64,000 nt of DNA from Antitrichia curtipendula (lineage: Eukaryota > Streptophyta > Bryopsida > Hypnales > Leucodontaceae). Within the stretch, counting starts at the first letter, position 1, and each line of letters starts with the position of its first letter. The notes beneath the pieces are model-generated. The model did no database searches. It was given only the letters and a program-made list of their open reading frames with translations, and was not told the DNA's origin. Location of the stretch: NCBI GenBank assembly GCA_951230915.1, contig OX579638.1, positions 15,084,696 to 15,148,695 of the forward strand, in the 5' to 3' direction. The position numbers and the translations under genes were made by a program. Shown here piece after piece: positions 11,750 through 23,975 of the stretch.

Positions 11750-14640
11750 AAGTTCCAGCTAGAAACGCAACCAATTCGGTGTTCTAAGTATCAAACCCAC
11801 AGATTCCAACTGGGACTCGACGTTTTGATACCAATCAGATTCGAAAATTGAATCTCTCTGAAACCTTGTTCAAATGGGAGTTTCAAGAGGAGTGTCTATT
11901 GGTACCTGTACGTTTCCCCTGTTTCTGAGAGCTGTAGGGGACTGGAGCACGAAGTGGAGTAATGAAGTACTGAAGTGAGCTCGTGGCCCACCGAAAGTTT
12001 TATAGTGTAGTTGCCAACCAGCAGCCAAGCTAACGCTTGCTTCAATCTTCGTTGACTTGTAGACAGAGGGAGGTGGAAAACGACTAGCAAGTTCACAGAC
12101 CCTGAGAGAGTCAACCGTTGCGGAATCTAATCTGGATCATGCCACAAGCCAGGTTTGTGCCGAACATGAGCTGGGTGTGGACCCCGTCTGAGTTCTTTCA
12201 CTTCCAGGAGGCTTTTTCCACTGTGCACTGATTGCAAATTGTGGCTGTTGAGCAGTTCTAGATTTGCGTGCCTTGAACCGTAGCCTTGCACCAGTACTCA
12301 CTCATCTAGGATGTAACTTGTGGAGTCACTTGCGAGTGCCGCAACAGAAATTAGGGAGCTTTGGAGCCAATGATTCCTGCGCATAAATTCCCTGGGGCTA
12401 TTCAAGGCTCTTCCAGCCTGGAGCTACTCCAGCTAAACTCCATTATTATTAAGCCCCAAGGAATGCTTACTGTACACTGCGACAGGATTCATTACCAACA
12501 GGGGTTTGGAGTTTGAACGAAGGTTGAAATGTAGTTGCGCTGGCTGCGGCTCCTGTGCTGTGGGAAACGCGTCATATTTGCTTCATTGTCAGTTACATTG
12601 CAGACAGTTCGCAACTCACTGGCAGTCTGTATTTATTTGCCAGTCAAAACCAAACTTACAGCTTTCATGTCAAAATCAAAAGAATCAAAAAACAAAGAAA
12701 ACTTCAAATAGAATATTTGCTGCACCTGAGAATTTCGACTTTTTGCTGTACCAAAGTACCAAACCCAAATGAGCACAGGTTTTCCAACGTGTGGGTTACC
12801 TTACGCTAAAGGTACAGTATGCAATGGGTCTCCCATTTGTTCAAAAAAATAAAAATAAAGTTCAGTATGCACAGAGTTTCCGTGTTGTAAAATCCAGCCC
12901 TGTCGTGCTTACCGCATTATTAATTTATTACCGCCTAGAATCAAACGTTACATTTAGCTATTGTAACGCTGTAAGCTACCTAGGTTCCACGATGGCGTTG
13001 ACCCACTATCCCTTGACCACATCAGCGTTGACCGTCACTAATTGTGTCAGGTAATCGCATTATCATTCGCAGTTTCGCACTCATTGACAATTAGCGTTAC
13101 AGAATTAATTTTAATCAAACTCTTCTCAACTGAGACCACTTAAGCTAATTGCCCTCCAACTTGTTACCACCTCTGGCATACTGCTGGACGGGGCCAATAA
13201 TTCCGGGTTCCTCAATATAAAATGATACTCCGTATTGTCTTGCCGGGTCGATATTCTGTGTATGTTAACTTATGTGGACTTGAATGAGCTAATAACAGCT
13301 TAATCGTATTCAGATTCCGTGCACTAATCCACAGGCCTTGTCTTCCTACAGTCGATCGCAGATACCTTGCTTTTGCTCCCCACTTTTGCTTCGCTTTCTA
13401 ACTTATTACTCATCACTCACTGAGCTAGATGAATTTAGTTCATCTCCCTTCACACATGATTCCGGGCTCAGTAAGTGAGAATTATTACTGACACCAGTTG
13501 ACTGAGTGGGTTAGCAACAGGTTCTTTTAGCCGCTCATTCAGCACAAACTGTCCTGAGCGTGCTTAGGTTCCCCCTGCCTCCAACTTTAGCAGAGCTGAT
13601 CTTGTCTTAGGAATAAGTGACTGGATGTGCATGCACTGGTAGGGATACCGCGTGGTTAGAGCACTGATGGCGCTGCTACCGTATGTTCACGTTGTACAGT
13701 ACCGGCAAGAAGAAGAAGAGTTCCTCTGGTCATACTAGACTACAGTGATGATGGATTTAGTGTCACCTACTCATCTGCTGTTTTTGTTTTCTTTGGAAAT
13801 TAATTAGCACAATCTACGGGTAGTAATATATCAGCCTGCACTCATTTAAATATGAAAATAATGTCACTATGGTGAATTCGTGTAAAACACGCACCAATAC
13901 ATACCAGTCTTCACGAGTTGACAGTTGTAGAGAGGTCCCTGTTCAATTGAAGAAAATTCAGGTATTCAACCCCGAAACCATAATCAATTTATGGGTATTG
14001 CTTTCAAGACTGAGGTGATGCGGCTAAGTTACGTACATGACTCACACAAGGTATGATTTCTTTCCTTATGTCTTATTTTTATACGGACTTTTAAAAATAT
14101 TTCAGTGTAGCGTGAATGAAGGGTTTGTTCGACTGACTAGCTTGGTCTGGGGGCGAGTGTTATCTCAATTGCTTTCACGCAAACTATGACTGCAACTCGA
14201 TAAGTTAGTACTGAACACGAGTACAGCGTGTGAGTCACAGAGTCCACCACAGAATGAGAAAAGGGTATCATAGCAGTGGCTACCGTAGCTGTTCTGTGCA
14301 TTCCCCACGGCAAGCGTGGTGAAGGGCTTTGCTAGAACCTTTAGTGAACCACTTCCTGACTCGGCGGGTGCAACTGAACTGTTGCTGGGGAGGCTGATTG
14401 ACTGTCGTCGGGCTAGTGACAGTCTAGACAAGAGCCTGTCAGTTGTGACCCACTGATTACTGGAGCTATCTAAGACGGAAGGCTTTGCACAATTGCTTCT
14501 CCATTTTAGAATCTTTCTAAAGCTACGTCCTGGTTGCATCGATTAACGACACGGGCCGGAAAGCTAGGTCAGTTCAAGAAGCGCTGTGAGGTAGTCCATA
14601 ACATTACTAACTGGGCTCCTGACGACCCTGACACATGAGG
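11750..14640. other. Moderate-GC intergenic region without a supported gene
   Basis: Non-repetitive-looking DNA of higher GC than the rest of the window. Several open frames of 60-125 codons exist on both strands, but none has a recognisable domain. It could hold the distal promoter of the glyoxal oxidase gene or an unrecognised non-coding transcript. Confidence 0.45.
14165..14539 (-). CDS. Hypothetical open frame, 124 codons, probably not a gene
   Basis: The frame opens with MQPGRSFRK, is Ser- and Leu-rich and ends just short of a transposon-like unit. I recognise no domain, signal peptide or membrane segment. GC here is near 50%, so a chance frame of this length is quite possible. Listed only because it is one of the longest open frames outside the oxidase gene. 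Confidence 0.1.
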   Translation of the reverse strand: MQPGRSFRKILKWRSNCAKPSVLDSSSNQWVTTDRLLSRLSLARRQSISLPSNSSVAPAESGSGSLKVLAKPFTTLAVGNAQNSYGSHCYDTLFSFCGGLCDSHAVLVFSTNLSSCSHSLRESN

Positions 14641-14646
14641 TATAAT

Positions 14647-15036
14647 CCCCCCGGACAGGATTGTCTATCCTGACGTGACTCTGGGTTTTTACGTCATGAT
14701 GTCCGTCACGTCACGTCATGATGTGTCATGACACGTCATGGTTCCATAAGAATCTTGACAACCCTAATCCTAAATTCTAAATTTAAAAAATATATATATA
14801 TTTTTTAATAATTTTTTTTACAATCATGGATGGAAAATATAATGTATTACTACTACTTAACATGTTAGCATAATTTATGTTGATCTTCCTAAAGAATTTT
14901 AACATATTCCATCAAAATAATAGAATATTCTATCATGACGGACTTTGGGAATTACGTCACGTCAACGTCGTGACATACTGACGTCGTGACGTGACGTGAC
15001 CTAGATAACCATGCCCCCCGAGATGCCTGGGGGGGT
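14647..15036. mobile_element. MITE-like unit with C-rich ends and two ACGT clusters
   Basis: The left end starts CCCCCCGG and the reverse complement of the right end starts CCCCCCAGG. Both sides then carry a TATC-containing spacer followed by repeated TGACGTGAC/GTCACGTCAC blocks, with an AT-rich core (atatatatattttttaat near 14791) between. I count five ACGT cores at 14671-14740 and six at 14951-15000. The arms pair only imperfectly and no clean target duplication is visible, so the superfamily is open. Confidence 0.5.
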
Positions 15037-15284
15037 GAATTTAGTTCAAATGCATAATTTTGATTGGCTTCCAAAATAGTGTTGGCTGTAGCACCATATG
15101 AACTCCCACCATGTAGCTCTTTCAATAAGCTTCTTTGCTGGGGGGCTCCAGAAGCAAAAGGTTACCCCCCAACGTTGGTGAATAATGTTATGTCCGCTCT
15201 TAACCCCTAAAACCCAAAGCCAAAGGTGTATTAAACTACCACTTCTGTTGCATTTACTTAAGAAAACCAAAAAATAAAATAAAA

Positions 15285-15700
15285 TTGAAATTTAACCGTA
15301 GGATCTTGTATTTAACTTGTCTGAGATCATGTAGTAAAAATTTCATCAAATTTGACTATATGGATTGGAGGTTATTAGCATTCAAAGTTGGACAAAAAAG
15401 TTTTTTCTTAAGAAGATGCTTAAATTGCCCAAAAAATTTAGATTGTCCATAACTTTTTTATCCCTAGTCCAAATAGAATGAATCAAAGCTTCATGTATAG
15501 ATAAAAACATTATATTTCAGGACAAAAATTCAAAAAGATTTATTTTGACTTTTTGTAATTTTTTTTGGACTGCAAGCCAATCTCCATTTCTTGCTTATTG
15601 TGCCATAACTTTTTCATCCAGCATCCAATTGAAACAAAAATTATATATCCACAAAGCTCTTATAAAGCTACACAACCTCAAAAAATCTCAAAAGATTTTA
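15285..15700. repeat. Remnant of the TTAA-flanked MITE family
   Basis: Interior words of the TTAA family recur in the right order: 'aaccgtaggatcttgta', 'gattggaggttattagcattcaaag', 'ccataactttttta' and 'aatcaaagctt'. Neither terminus can be found, so this is an eroded internal fragment. Confidence 0.5.
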
Positions 15701-15768
15701 GTTCGAATTGAGACAATAGGAACCTACCCGGATCCAAATTGTTCCTCAAGGGGACAAGCAATCCTTTA

Positions 15769-16063
15769 GGAGTTAAAACAACCTTTGAAGAGCTTATTGC
15801 CTTTGGGGAAAGCTAAACTCCTTCAAACAATTTCTAGTAAATTTTGAAAGGAAGAAAAATGGAATTGCCATCTAACCCAAGTCAATTCATGTTTTTTGGA
15901 CCTTCATAGAGTTAGTTACAAAGTTTTGAAGTTGAAACGTAGAAGAGTCACCGAAAGCAACCACCTCCTGAAATTTACATTTCTGGTACATTAAAGAAAG
16001 CTACATATATCTCAATATTAGAAGTTGGTTTTAAAGCAGGGGTGCTTTTAGAGCACCATACCT
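15769..16063. mobile_element. Degenerate TA-flanked MITE, family H
   Basis: It shares 'aaagctaaactccttcaaacaatttc', 'gaaaggaagaaaaatggaatt' and 'atctaacccaagtc' with the better-preserved copies at 31.4 and 44.8 kb. The right end is CATACCT followed by TA; the left end is eroded. Confidence 0.55.
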
Positions 16064-16069
16064 TAAATT

Positions 16070-16840
16070 ATAAGCAAAATATCTTTAGTTTTATATATCT
16101 TTTAATCCTACAAGGACACAATGGACATTAAATGTTTGATTGATGACTGACTTCACTTAAGACTATCGGATGGAAAAAATGTTTTTTCACCAAATATTGT
16201 TTTTAGAAGTTGTTTGAGTACATTTTCAATTAACAGTATTGTGAATTCCCTCATCATGGTATTATTGACTTCTTCAAAGAAGAAGATGCTTGTAGTGTGT
16301 ATTGGCCATTTTTTATTGTTTACTCTTGATGTGAACTTTAGCCATAAAAATGATTTAAAAAAAATTTGAGTCCAACCAATGAAATGAAGCTTATCAAGTG
16401 CAATCTCTACACCAATTGAAATTTCTTTTAAATTCAAAAATTTCAATATTTTATACAAATATGAACTTTGGGCCTACAATATAAATTATATAATTATGGT
16501 TTGTTGATTTTCTAATTGTAGAGTGACATGATAACTTTGGTTTATACCATAGTGTTCTACATCTATGGTGAGAGTTTCAGATTTTTTGAGTGTATTTTAT
16601 ATTTTATATGAAATTTCTTCATTTTTTTCTTCAAAAATTCACAAAAATTTCAAATTTTCTCCAAAATATTTGAAACTTTTATGATTTGTAGACATATGAT
16701 TTTGTCTCAAAAAAATAAATAATAATTTTTTCATTCATATCTAATTGCAAGATGGCAATAAACAAAGTAATGGATAGATGGGCCCATCCTTTTAGGTAAC
16801 ATAGAGAATATTAGAGCATCCTCAATTTTTGCACAATGTA
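16070..16840. other. AT-rich spacer, nothing recognised
   Basis: AT-rich DNA with scattered short open frames only. Near 16812 the word TTAGAGCATCCTCAA resembles a lone PIF/Harbinger-type end, but I found no partner. Confidence 0.4.
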
Positions 16841-17100
16841 AGGTTGGCATCCCCAAATGCACCAGTCTTAAAACTGCCATCACCACCCTCTATACACCTC
16901 CAAAATCAATATGTACCTACGTAAAAGAAACAATTTTAGAACTTCTATGAGAACGATTTAAAAAAAATAACTCTTCAAAACTTTTGCATATAGTATCCAA
17001 ATGTGTTTTTTTTGGTGTGTTGGAACCTCTTTTCATTAGAGAGAAAAGCAGGCCTTAGAAAAGCCTCCAGAAAGTGACCAAACTAGTCTATTAATAAAAA
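16841..17100. repeat. Remnant of TA-flanked MITE, family J
   Basis: The left end TA|AGGTTGGCATCCCCAAA and the following 'gcaccagtcttaaaactgccatcacc' match the intact copy at 38.5 kb in order. The right half is replaced by a block shared with 19.14 kb (gagagaaaa...aaccttaggaa). Confidence 0.45.
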
Positions 17101-17960
17101 AAGGCAGTCTAACCAATCTAGCTGTAGTGTATTGTCAGTTTCTATGAATTTTGTGAAGGACAACGGGACTCAAAATAGAGGGTGTAGCAAAGATAAGTTA
17201 AATAATCAGTGGCATCGGATTACATAATGATTAATTGGCAAATGAAACAAATTAAATTAATTGATGATGTTTTTGAAGGTAGTTGCCTCAATTTTTAGAA
17301 ATTCTAATCATTTCTAACTAATTTTTCAAGCTACTTATATTTACATGTTTGTCTTTGAGAAGGAGAGTTATTGATACAAGTGGGGTAGTAGTAGATAAAA
17401 CAATCCATATGGGATATGTAAATTAGGAGTAATAGGAGCACAACCGCTCAAAGTTAAGTGAAAAGCAGAAATTGTGTTCAAAGTCGAATTTCAAAACCCA
17501 TTTAGGCATAGTAGATTATTTTTTTTCAAAAAGATTTGAACTATTTAAAGTTTTATAACCAATATAACTTTCATCTCCAAATTTTTTTTTGAATTTCAGA
17601 GCCTCAAATAAAAAGTTATAGACAAAATTAGGAGAGGGTGTTTGAAAATGTTAGAAATTTGTTTCCTTTCAACCCCTTTTAAAACTTTGTCCGTATCTTT
17701 TTATTGGAGCTTCTAAATTTCAATAAGATTTTTGTAGATGAAAAAAAGATTAATTCTTCAATTTTTTTCAGTTCAAAGGTTTTTGAAAAAAATCATTCTA
17801 CTATGCCTAAATGGGGTCTGAAATTTGACTCTGAATACAATTTTTGCATTTGACAATGAGTGATTTATCTTCTAAATATCCCATACCCTTTGAGGATTCA
17901 TCATAGACAATTGATTTTCCTATAAAAATGACCTCTTTACTCTTCATTCTCAACAATTTT
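17030..17960 (+). repeat. Foldback element with flank, copy 1 of a duplicated ~950-bp block
   Basis: The block is colinear with 19140-20090. From about 17340 to 17900 it is a long foldback: 'catagtaga' and 'ctcaaagttaagtg' on the left return as reverse complements ('tctactatgcctaaatg', 'tgacaatgagtg') on the right, around a centre of paired 'aaagttatagacaaaatt / aactttgtccgtatc'. No protein coding is visible. The two halves have drifted, so the element is old. Confidence 0.65.
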
Positions 17961-17979
17961 CAATGAACTATGTTTGTTA

Positions 17980-18389
17980 AGGTAGTAGGCTCTAAAAGCG
18001 ACCCTTTAAGGACTGATTCGCCTTTTTCATAGGTTTGCATGATTAAAAATATTTTTAGCTCATTTTTCAGAGCAAGCCAAATAGATGCCAAACGTAACAC
18101 AAGTGGTTTCATATTTTTTGAAGCATTTTTGAATTAGTTATGAATTTTCAAAGATTTCTATTGTAGGTACCTATTTGTGACCCTAGGTCTCCCAAAATCT
18201 GTCCCCTTGCAACTTCTAAAGTGATTTGAGTAAATCAAGGTCAATGATTGGCTCTTGCAATAGAAAAACAATTTTTCCTTGATGCATTCAATAACTAAAG
18301 TGGTCCATTCAAGGATCACTTGCAATCCATTCTACAACTAATTATAGGGTCGGTTTGAAGGAGAAGGTCGCTTTTACAACACACTACCT
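17980..18389 (+). mobile_element. TA-flanked MITE, family G, copy 1 (410 bp)
   Basis: TA precedes AGGTAGTAGGCTCTAAAAGCG and follows ACACACTACCT. It aligns end to end with copies at 31753-32161 and 45320-45730, and all three are 409-411 bp. TA duplication suggests Tc1/mariner-type mobilisation. Non-coding. Confidence 0.82.
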
Positions 18390-18399
18390 TACAATGTGG

Positions 18400-19140
18400 A
18401 TAAAAAGACTCTTGATGGTAGATGTCATTAGACTATTTTCAGCATTTTTTTTTATAACTTGGTTAGAATACAGGAAAGCAATATTCAGATTTGAGTTGCA
18501 TTACAATATTTGAACCTTGATTATTGAACTTTTGTATTTGTATTTTGGACCACTAGCAATCATTCGACATTGCGACATTGCGACTTCAGGCAAATGATTA
18601 TAGGAGAAAAACAAATCTGTAAGCAAAGTTAAATGTAATCGTGGGGTCCTTTCAACTACTCTGGAACGGCCCTTTGGAGGCTTGAGATTTTCTGTAATGC
18701 ATTGCCAACAAGAAAATATAAAAATTTGACCAATCTAATAATAGTAATCAAGCATAAAAGGCCATATTCGTTATATTGAGACTTTTTGTAGATTTTGAGA
18801 CAGAATGCTAGTTATTGGATTATTCATTTTAAAAATAGAAATTGAAACAAAAAATAAATAATGCTGAAATAATAATTCTATAGTGAGATTCTAAAAGTTG
18901 GTGTTGTTACCTATTTATAAAAAAATACTAATAAGGAGATAAAGCGGTTTATCCTCGAGCCGAGGATAAAAATGAGACTATGAAAAGTCTCAATATAACA
19001 AATATGACCTTATAATAGCAAAAAGTCGGGTGTTTTAGGGAGTGCCCACATTTCAATCAATATAATGGTACATTCCAAGTCTACTAAGGAGGTCATTGAT
19101 GATGTTAATGAGGTAGAAGTGTTTAAGTCACCCCTATTCA
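18400..19140. other. AT-rich spacer with repeat fragments
   Basis: It holds fragments shared with other places in the window, for example 'ccaacaagaaaatataaaaatttgaccaatcta' (also in family J at 38.7 kb, slightly diverged) and 'attcgacattgcgacattgcgac', a short tandem near 18561. No gene is seen. Confidence 0.4.
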
Positions 19141-20090
19141 AACCATTAGAGAGAAAATCAAACCTTAGGAAGGTCGCCAAAAAGCGACTAAACCAATCTA
19201 TTAACTGAAAATAGTCTCCTTGACAAATCTAGCTATAGTGGGTGGGTGGTCAAATGCTCTGACTTTTGGGAAGGACGCTAGGACTTCATAATTAGCATGT
19301 AGCAAAGTTTTGTTTAATATTCATCTTTATCAAAGTGCATAATGATTAATTGGAAAATTAACAAATTACGTGAAATTAAGCAAAGTGAAGTGGTTTTTAA
19401 TGCTAGTTGCCATAAAATTTTAAAAACTCTATAATTTTCTAACTAGCTTTACAAGTCACCTAGTGTAGTATGTTTGAAGTTGAGAAGAGAAGCACTTTAT
19501 ACAAGTTGGATAGTAGTTAGCACAATCCATGTGGGATATGTAAATTAGGCTTAATAGGAGCTCAACCACTCATAGTTAAGCTAAAATAAGAATTGAGTTC
19601 AAAGTGAAATTTCAAACCTCATTTAAGCATAGTAGAATGAAAATTTCAAACAATTTTGAACTAAGTTCATGGGGAGAATCAAGTTAACTTTTCTCTCCAA
19701 AAATCCATTTGATATTTGAAGACTCAAATTAAAAGTTATGGCTAAATTTCAGAGAGGGATTGGAAGGAACATTTTTTGGGACATTTTCAACCCCCCTCTC
19801 TAAATTTTGTCTATAACTTTTATTTGGAGGCTCTAAACCTGAAATCAATTTCTAAATGTAAAATTTAGCTTCATTCTCCACATTAACATAATTTCAAATT
19901 GTTGAAAAAATTCATTCTACTATGCCTAAATGAGTCTGAAATTTGACTTTGAGAACAATTCTTATTTTAACTTAGCCATGAGTGATTGAGCTCCTATTGA
20001 GTCTAATATACATATCCCACATCAATTGTGCTAACTACTACTACCCAACTTGTTTGAAGTGCTTCTCTTCTTATCTTCAATCTCTCAAAT
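19140..20090 (+). repeat. Foldback element with flank, copy 2 of a duplicated ~950-bp block
   Basis: It matches 17030-17960 from 'attagagagaaaatcaaacctta' to the end of the foldback, including 'tgtgggatatgtaaattagg', 'aagcatagtagaatgaaaa' and its complement 'cattctactatgcctaaatg'. The repeat preserves flank plus foldback, suggesting either duplication of a composite or a longer element. Confidence 0.65.
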
Positions 20091-20564
20091 GTCCATGAAG
20101 TAAGTACTTCATATTGCCATACAAAAAAATTGGATTATTATTGAAGTATTTTGGACATTTGCTTGTTTTTCCACAGCTTATTTATTGTGCAAGGTGCATA
20201 CAAATCTAAGTTATTTAAAAATTAGGATTAAGATGAATTAGAATCCCTAAAACTTGATTATTGAATATTTGTATTTAGATTTTGAATTGGTGATAGTCAT
20301 CCGACAGCTCGACGAAAGGTGAGCGGGTGTAGGGGAAAAAAAATTTAAGCCAAAACTAAACTAAACATTTGGGTCTTGGAAAGGCTACGGAACGATCCTT
20401 TAGAGGCCTCAAAATTTCTCTAATGCACTTTACTTGGGAACCCTAATTATTATGTCTTATTTGTTTTTCCATCCACGGTGCCATAGCTACAACGCGGTAT
20501 CTCACCTGCAATAGTGGGAGTGCGACCATAAAGGACTTGATCGTGCAATTCAGGATAGTCTGTT

Positions 20565-20845
20565 CTTGAAGTGACCTTTGAAGACCCGATTGTATTTGAA
20601 AGCTAAACTCCCTCAAACAATTTTTAGTAAATTTTTGAAAGGAAGAAACAGGGAATTGCCATCTAACCCAAGCCGTTTCATATTTTTTGGACCTTTGTGG
20701 AATTAATTACAATTTTTTTAAGTTTAGATGCAAATATAAAGGGTCACTCTAAAAGCACCCACCTCATGAAATGTACACTATTGGTGCATTGAAGGAAAAA
20801 AAATGTACCTTTGTGTTAGTAGTTGCTTATAAAGCACTCTTTTTT
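20565..20845. repeat. Remnant of TA-flanked MITE, family H
   Basis: Shares 'agctaaactccctcaaacaa', 'atctaacccaagccgtttca' and 'aaatgtacactattggtgca' with the copies at 15.8, 31.4 and 44.8 kb. Both ends are degraded. Confidence 0.5.
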
Positions 20846-20946
20846 AAATTTTGATGAAAAAATTTAGCTTGATTATGTTGATGGAGGAGTGCAGAGCAAC
20901 TTGGAGGCTATAATAAATGTTATCCATCTATTGTGTAAGGGCCTTA

Positions 20947-21826
20947 GAGCATCCCCACCGCAGGGTGCCAAGGGCAATTGATACAAGGAGTGGGCGAGCC
21001 CAGGCTATAAGCTTGTCCCACGGCAGGCATGAAGGTCAAAAATTGGCCGGCCACGAACAAATTGGCCAAGTGCCCATGCAAATGATGAGTCCCTTGCATC
21101 ACTCCCTATGTAATTTGACTATCTTTTCCTAGCAAACTTCTAGGTATCGACTCCAACTGGCACTCAAATACATTGAAAGTTTTTCTACTGCAATAAAAAA
21201 AATTGAAATAAAGTATTTTTTAATTGAATAATGTTTTCTTTACTTGTGTGAAGAAAGTTGAAAGTTCAGCATTCCCACGGCTGACACACCAAGGAGGGGC
21301 GCCAAGTGAGATTTTGGAGTGTACATTTGAAGAGTGGAGCCTCACTGTTCCTCCTCTTAGCTACAAAACTACTTGACATTGCATTCTACATTTGGTGCCC
21401 CTTTGGGGCATGTCTGTTGTGGGACACATGAAAAGTAGAATGACTCTGGCCTCCGATTCCGCACTCTAAATGAGCATTTGGCGCCCTTGTCTCGTGAGTT
21501 AGGTGTGGGGATTCCCTCTATACCTCGAAAAGGAAGTCAAAATGACATAGCAAGCCATGCTCTAGTCACTTCATTTTCTTGTGTTCTCTTCAAAATCTGC
21601 AGTGGCCAATTGTTTTTCTCCGTTTGGCGAGCCTGCCGTGGGACACTTATATAGATCTGGCTCGTCCAACGACCATATTGAACCCCCTTGGCAAGTTGCC
21701 GTATGGATGCTCTAACGCACTTGTGAAGATAACAAGAACGATGACAATTGACTTGAGATATGTTTTGTTATGAACTCTAGATCCACATCCAGTTGTTCTA
21801 GCATAAAGGCTAGACTGAGGATGCCC
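20947..21826. mobile_element. PIF/Harbinger-like element, 880 bp, TTA duplication
   Basis: TTA at 20944-20946 and 21827-21829 flank termini GAGCATCCCCACC and (reverse complement) GGGCATCCTCAG. Inside, 'gtcccacggcaggca' and 'tgccgtgggaca' recall the larger elements at 40.8-43.3 kb. A second GGATGCTC at 21705-21712 could be an alternative right end. Three-base TTA/TAA duplications and a GAGCATC-type end are typical of Tourist/Harbinger MITEs in plants. No transposase frame is visible. Confidence 0.6.
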
Positions 21827-21829
21827 TTA

Positions 21830-22100
21830 CATTGATTTGACCTACTAGGGCTTCTGACACTCATTTACCAAAATCACTTTATTTTAAATTACTAAAGCTT
21901 AAAATAATATTGCATAATATCAATATAAAAAAATATAATTTTTTTTAGTGATAACCATTTTCTAGGTGACGCTAATCAATGGTGCCTATATTATAGTTAC
22001 ACTATAATTATAGAAGGTTTCTATAATATAGACACTTATAACATAGGTGCATAGTCTTTGAGGTTCATGTACTTATGCTCCTAGGCTCAAATAATAGCAA
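21830..22100. repeat. Dispersed repeat shared with 24.74-24.94 kb
   Basis: The segment 'cctataatatagacac...aacataggtgc...taggctcaaataatagcaat' recurs in slightly altered form at 24780-24930. Non-coding, with short internal inverted words such as ctataatata. Confidence 0.5.
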
Positions 22101-22148
22101 TCCTCTTACAACCAATTACCACTAAATTGTATTATTACATGTTATTCA

Positions 22149-22405
22149 GCCCCTATGGAGGGTTGCGAGTTCCCCAGGGTTCCCAGACTCTGAAACTATC
22201 TGGAACTACGCCACAGCAGCTGCGTGACGTGACCAAGCGACTGCCACGTCGTACAAACAAAAAATTTAAATTTAAAAAAAAAATTCATCTCGTTTTTCCA
22301 TTTTCAAATTTTTTTTCAATTTTTTTTTTCTGATAGCGGCCGTTCTTTTGCTGCTGGGGGAACAACGCTGGGAACAGACCCGAAGCGACCCTCTAGACCC
22401 CTCAA
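22149..22405. mobile_element. Possible MITE with GC-rich imperfect ends
   Basis: The left end 'agcccctatggagggttgcg' partly pairs with the right end 'cgaccctctagacccctc', and internally 'ccccagggttccca' pairs with 'gctgggaacagacc'. The GC-rich arms flank an A/T-rich core. No target duplication could be assigned. Confidence 0.4.
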
Positions 22406-22409
22406 AAAT

Positions 22410-23470
22410 CATCTAATGCTGATAAACAGAGCTAGGCATTTGTCTACAGTGTTGGTAGAGATACCATTGATTTAGTATTACAATTAGGACATTTTTACTT
22501 CTAAAAATCATTTATTTATTTTTAAATTGATAGTTTTTGGAATATATAAATATCTTGTTGAGTTTTGTAATTTGAATACATGATATAAAACCCAAACCAA
22601 TTTTTATATTCATGTATGCAAATTGTACATTTTGAACTACATATTTTCACATATTTTTCAACAATAGATTAGGTGAAATGCCCAAAATGTTCCAATGACC
22701 TAAAACCGCAATCATCACTCTAAAAACTTTGACCCTTTGTAATTTTGCATGTGGTATCCAAATTGATATTGCAACATAGTGCTAAAAGACAAAGAAATAT
22801 ATTTACATGAGCCTATGGAGCTAAGTTCCAACAAAACTGTAGTTTGCTATGAAGCTAGGAATAGAGCCTTGGAGCACTAGCTTATGAACATTGAAGCACA
22901 AGCATATATTTTCTTTGATAGAAAAATTTGATGTTCTTTTTATTAAAAATTCAAATATTGAACACATAAAAAATGTTATGGAACAAACTATTTTTAATAC
23001 ACAATAGTATACATTACCATGGACCTAATATTGTGATTTTTAATTGAATATATTTGTACAACCTTACTTTCCATCAAATTGTCCCACTCCCATAATGGGA
23101 ATGAAAACTTTTTGTATGACAAATATGATGCTCCTTGAGAAAGGATCATGGCCAATATTTTTTTCAAATCATCGAAACCTCTCTACAACAAAACAAGATT
23201 GGGCCCCAAATGTATTTTCTCCTTCAATCAAAGTTGATCAATAAAAAATTCTATTACCTTAGATGAGGAGCAAGTTTTACACCTTGCCAAACATTTAATT
23301 AAATTGAAAGAAGTAGGTATGAAATTTAATTTTTGGTTTGCTAAATTGCAAAATTTTTACCTCAACTAATATAGAATTTGGCAAGTTGTTTTGTCTTTGT
23401 GTACCTCATTCATTGTCACCAACTAATTCATGTTAGATTTGTAGTGAGAAGGCAAGTGATTTAAAAAAAT
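22410..23470. other. AT-rich spacer, nothing recognised
   Basis: No gene or clear element ends. Short open frames of about 65 codons are at chance level for this composition. Confidence 0.4.
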
Positions 23471-23474
23471 GGAG

Positions 23475-23975
23475 AGGTAGGTATACAACAATCTATGTGC
23501 AATATTTAGATTAGTACATGAAAGAGCTCAAATGTTCAAGGTCATGTCAATTGCACTAATTGATATAATTGTACTTCAAACGTCATATAAGCATTAGAAA
23601 CTAAGTTTTTTCAAAACTTAGTCAACTTGTAAAACATGTTAAATCAAATTACCTTTCAACTCCAATATTTTTGTTTGTGATTTGGAACCTCCAATCAAAA
23701 GTTATGGACAAAGTTCATACTAGGTTAGCGAAGAACATTGTCATAATTTGTCTCTTTTCTTGTCTATAACTTTCTATTATAGACTCCAAATCACAAACGG
23801 ATTTTTAGAGGTGAAATTTAAATTTATTTCCCAGATTTCAGTAGTGGCCTTTTTTTCTAAAAAAAAGTTGATTTACAATGCTTAAATCAGGTCTAAAGTG
23901 CAGATGTGAATACAATTACTGCGTTTTTCTTTGAGTGGTCAAATTCCCACCTTGCTGCAAATATGCCATAACTTT
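23475..23975 (+). repeat. Foldback element, diverged copy
   Basis: Same design as the foldbacks at 17.3, 19.5, 41.2 and 42.5 kb. 'gtttgtgatttggaacctcc' and 'aagttatggacaaagtt' on the left are answered by 'cttgtctataactttctatt' and 'ctccaaatcacaaacgg' on the right. The outer arms are 'aaagagctcaaatg' and 'gagtggtcaaattc'. Confidence 0.6.

Noticed and set aside
13640..13710. tRNA-like wording (accgcgtggttagagcac)
   Set aside because: It resembles a tRNA A-box and D-arm, but there is no B-box (GGTTCRANNCC) or acceptor-stem pairing at the right distance.
14940..15000. ACGT cluster as a simple palindromic regulatory site only
   Set aside because: The matching cluster at 14671-14740 and the C-rich ends make a transposon-like unit the better description.
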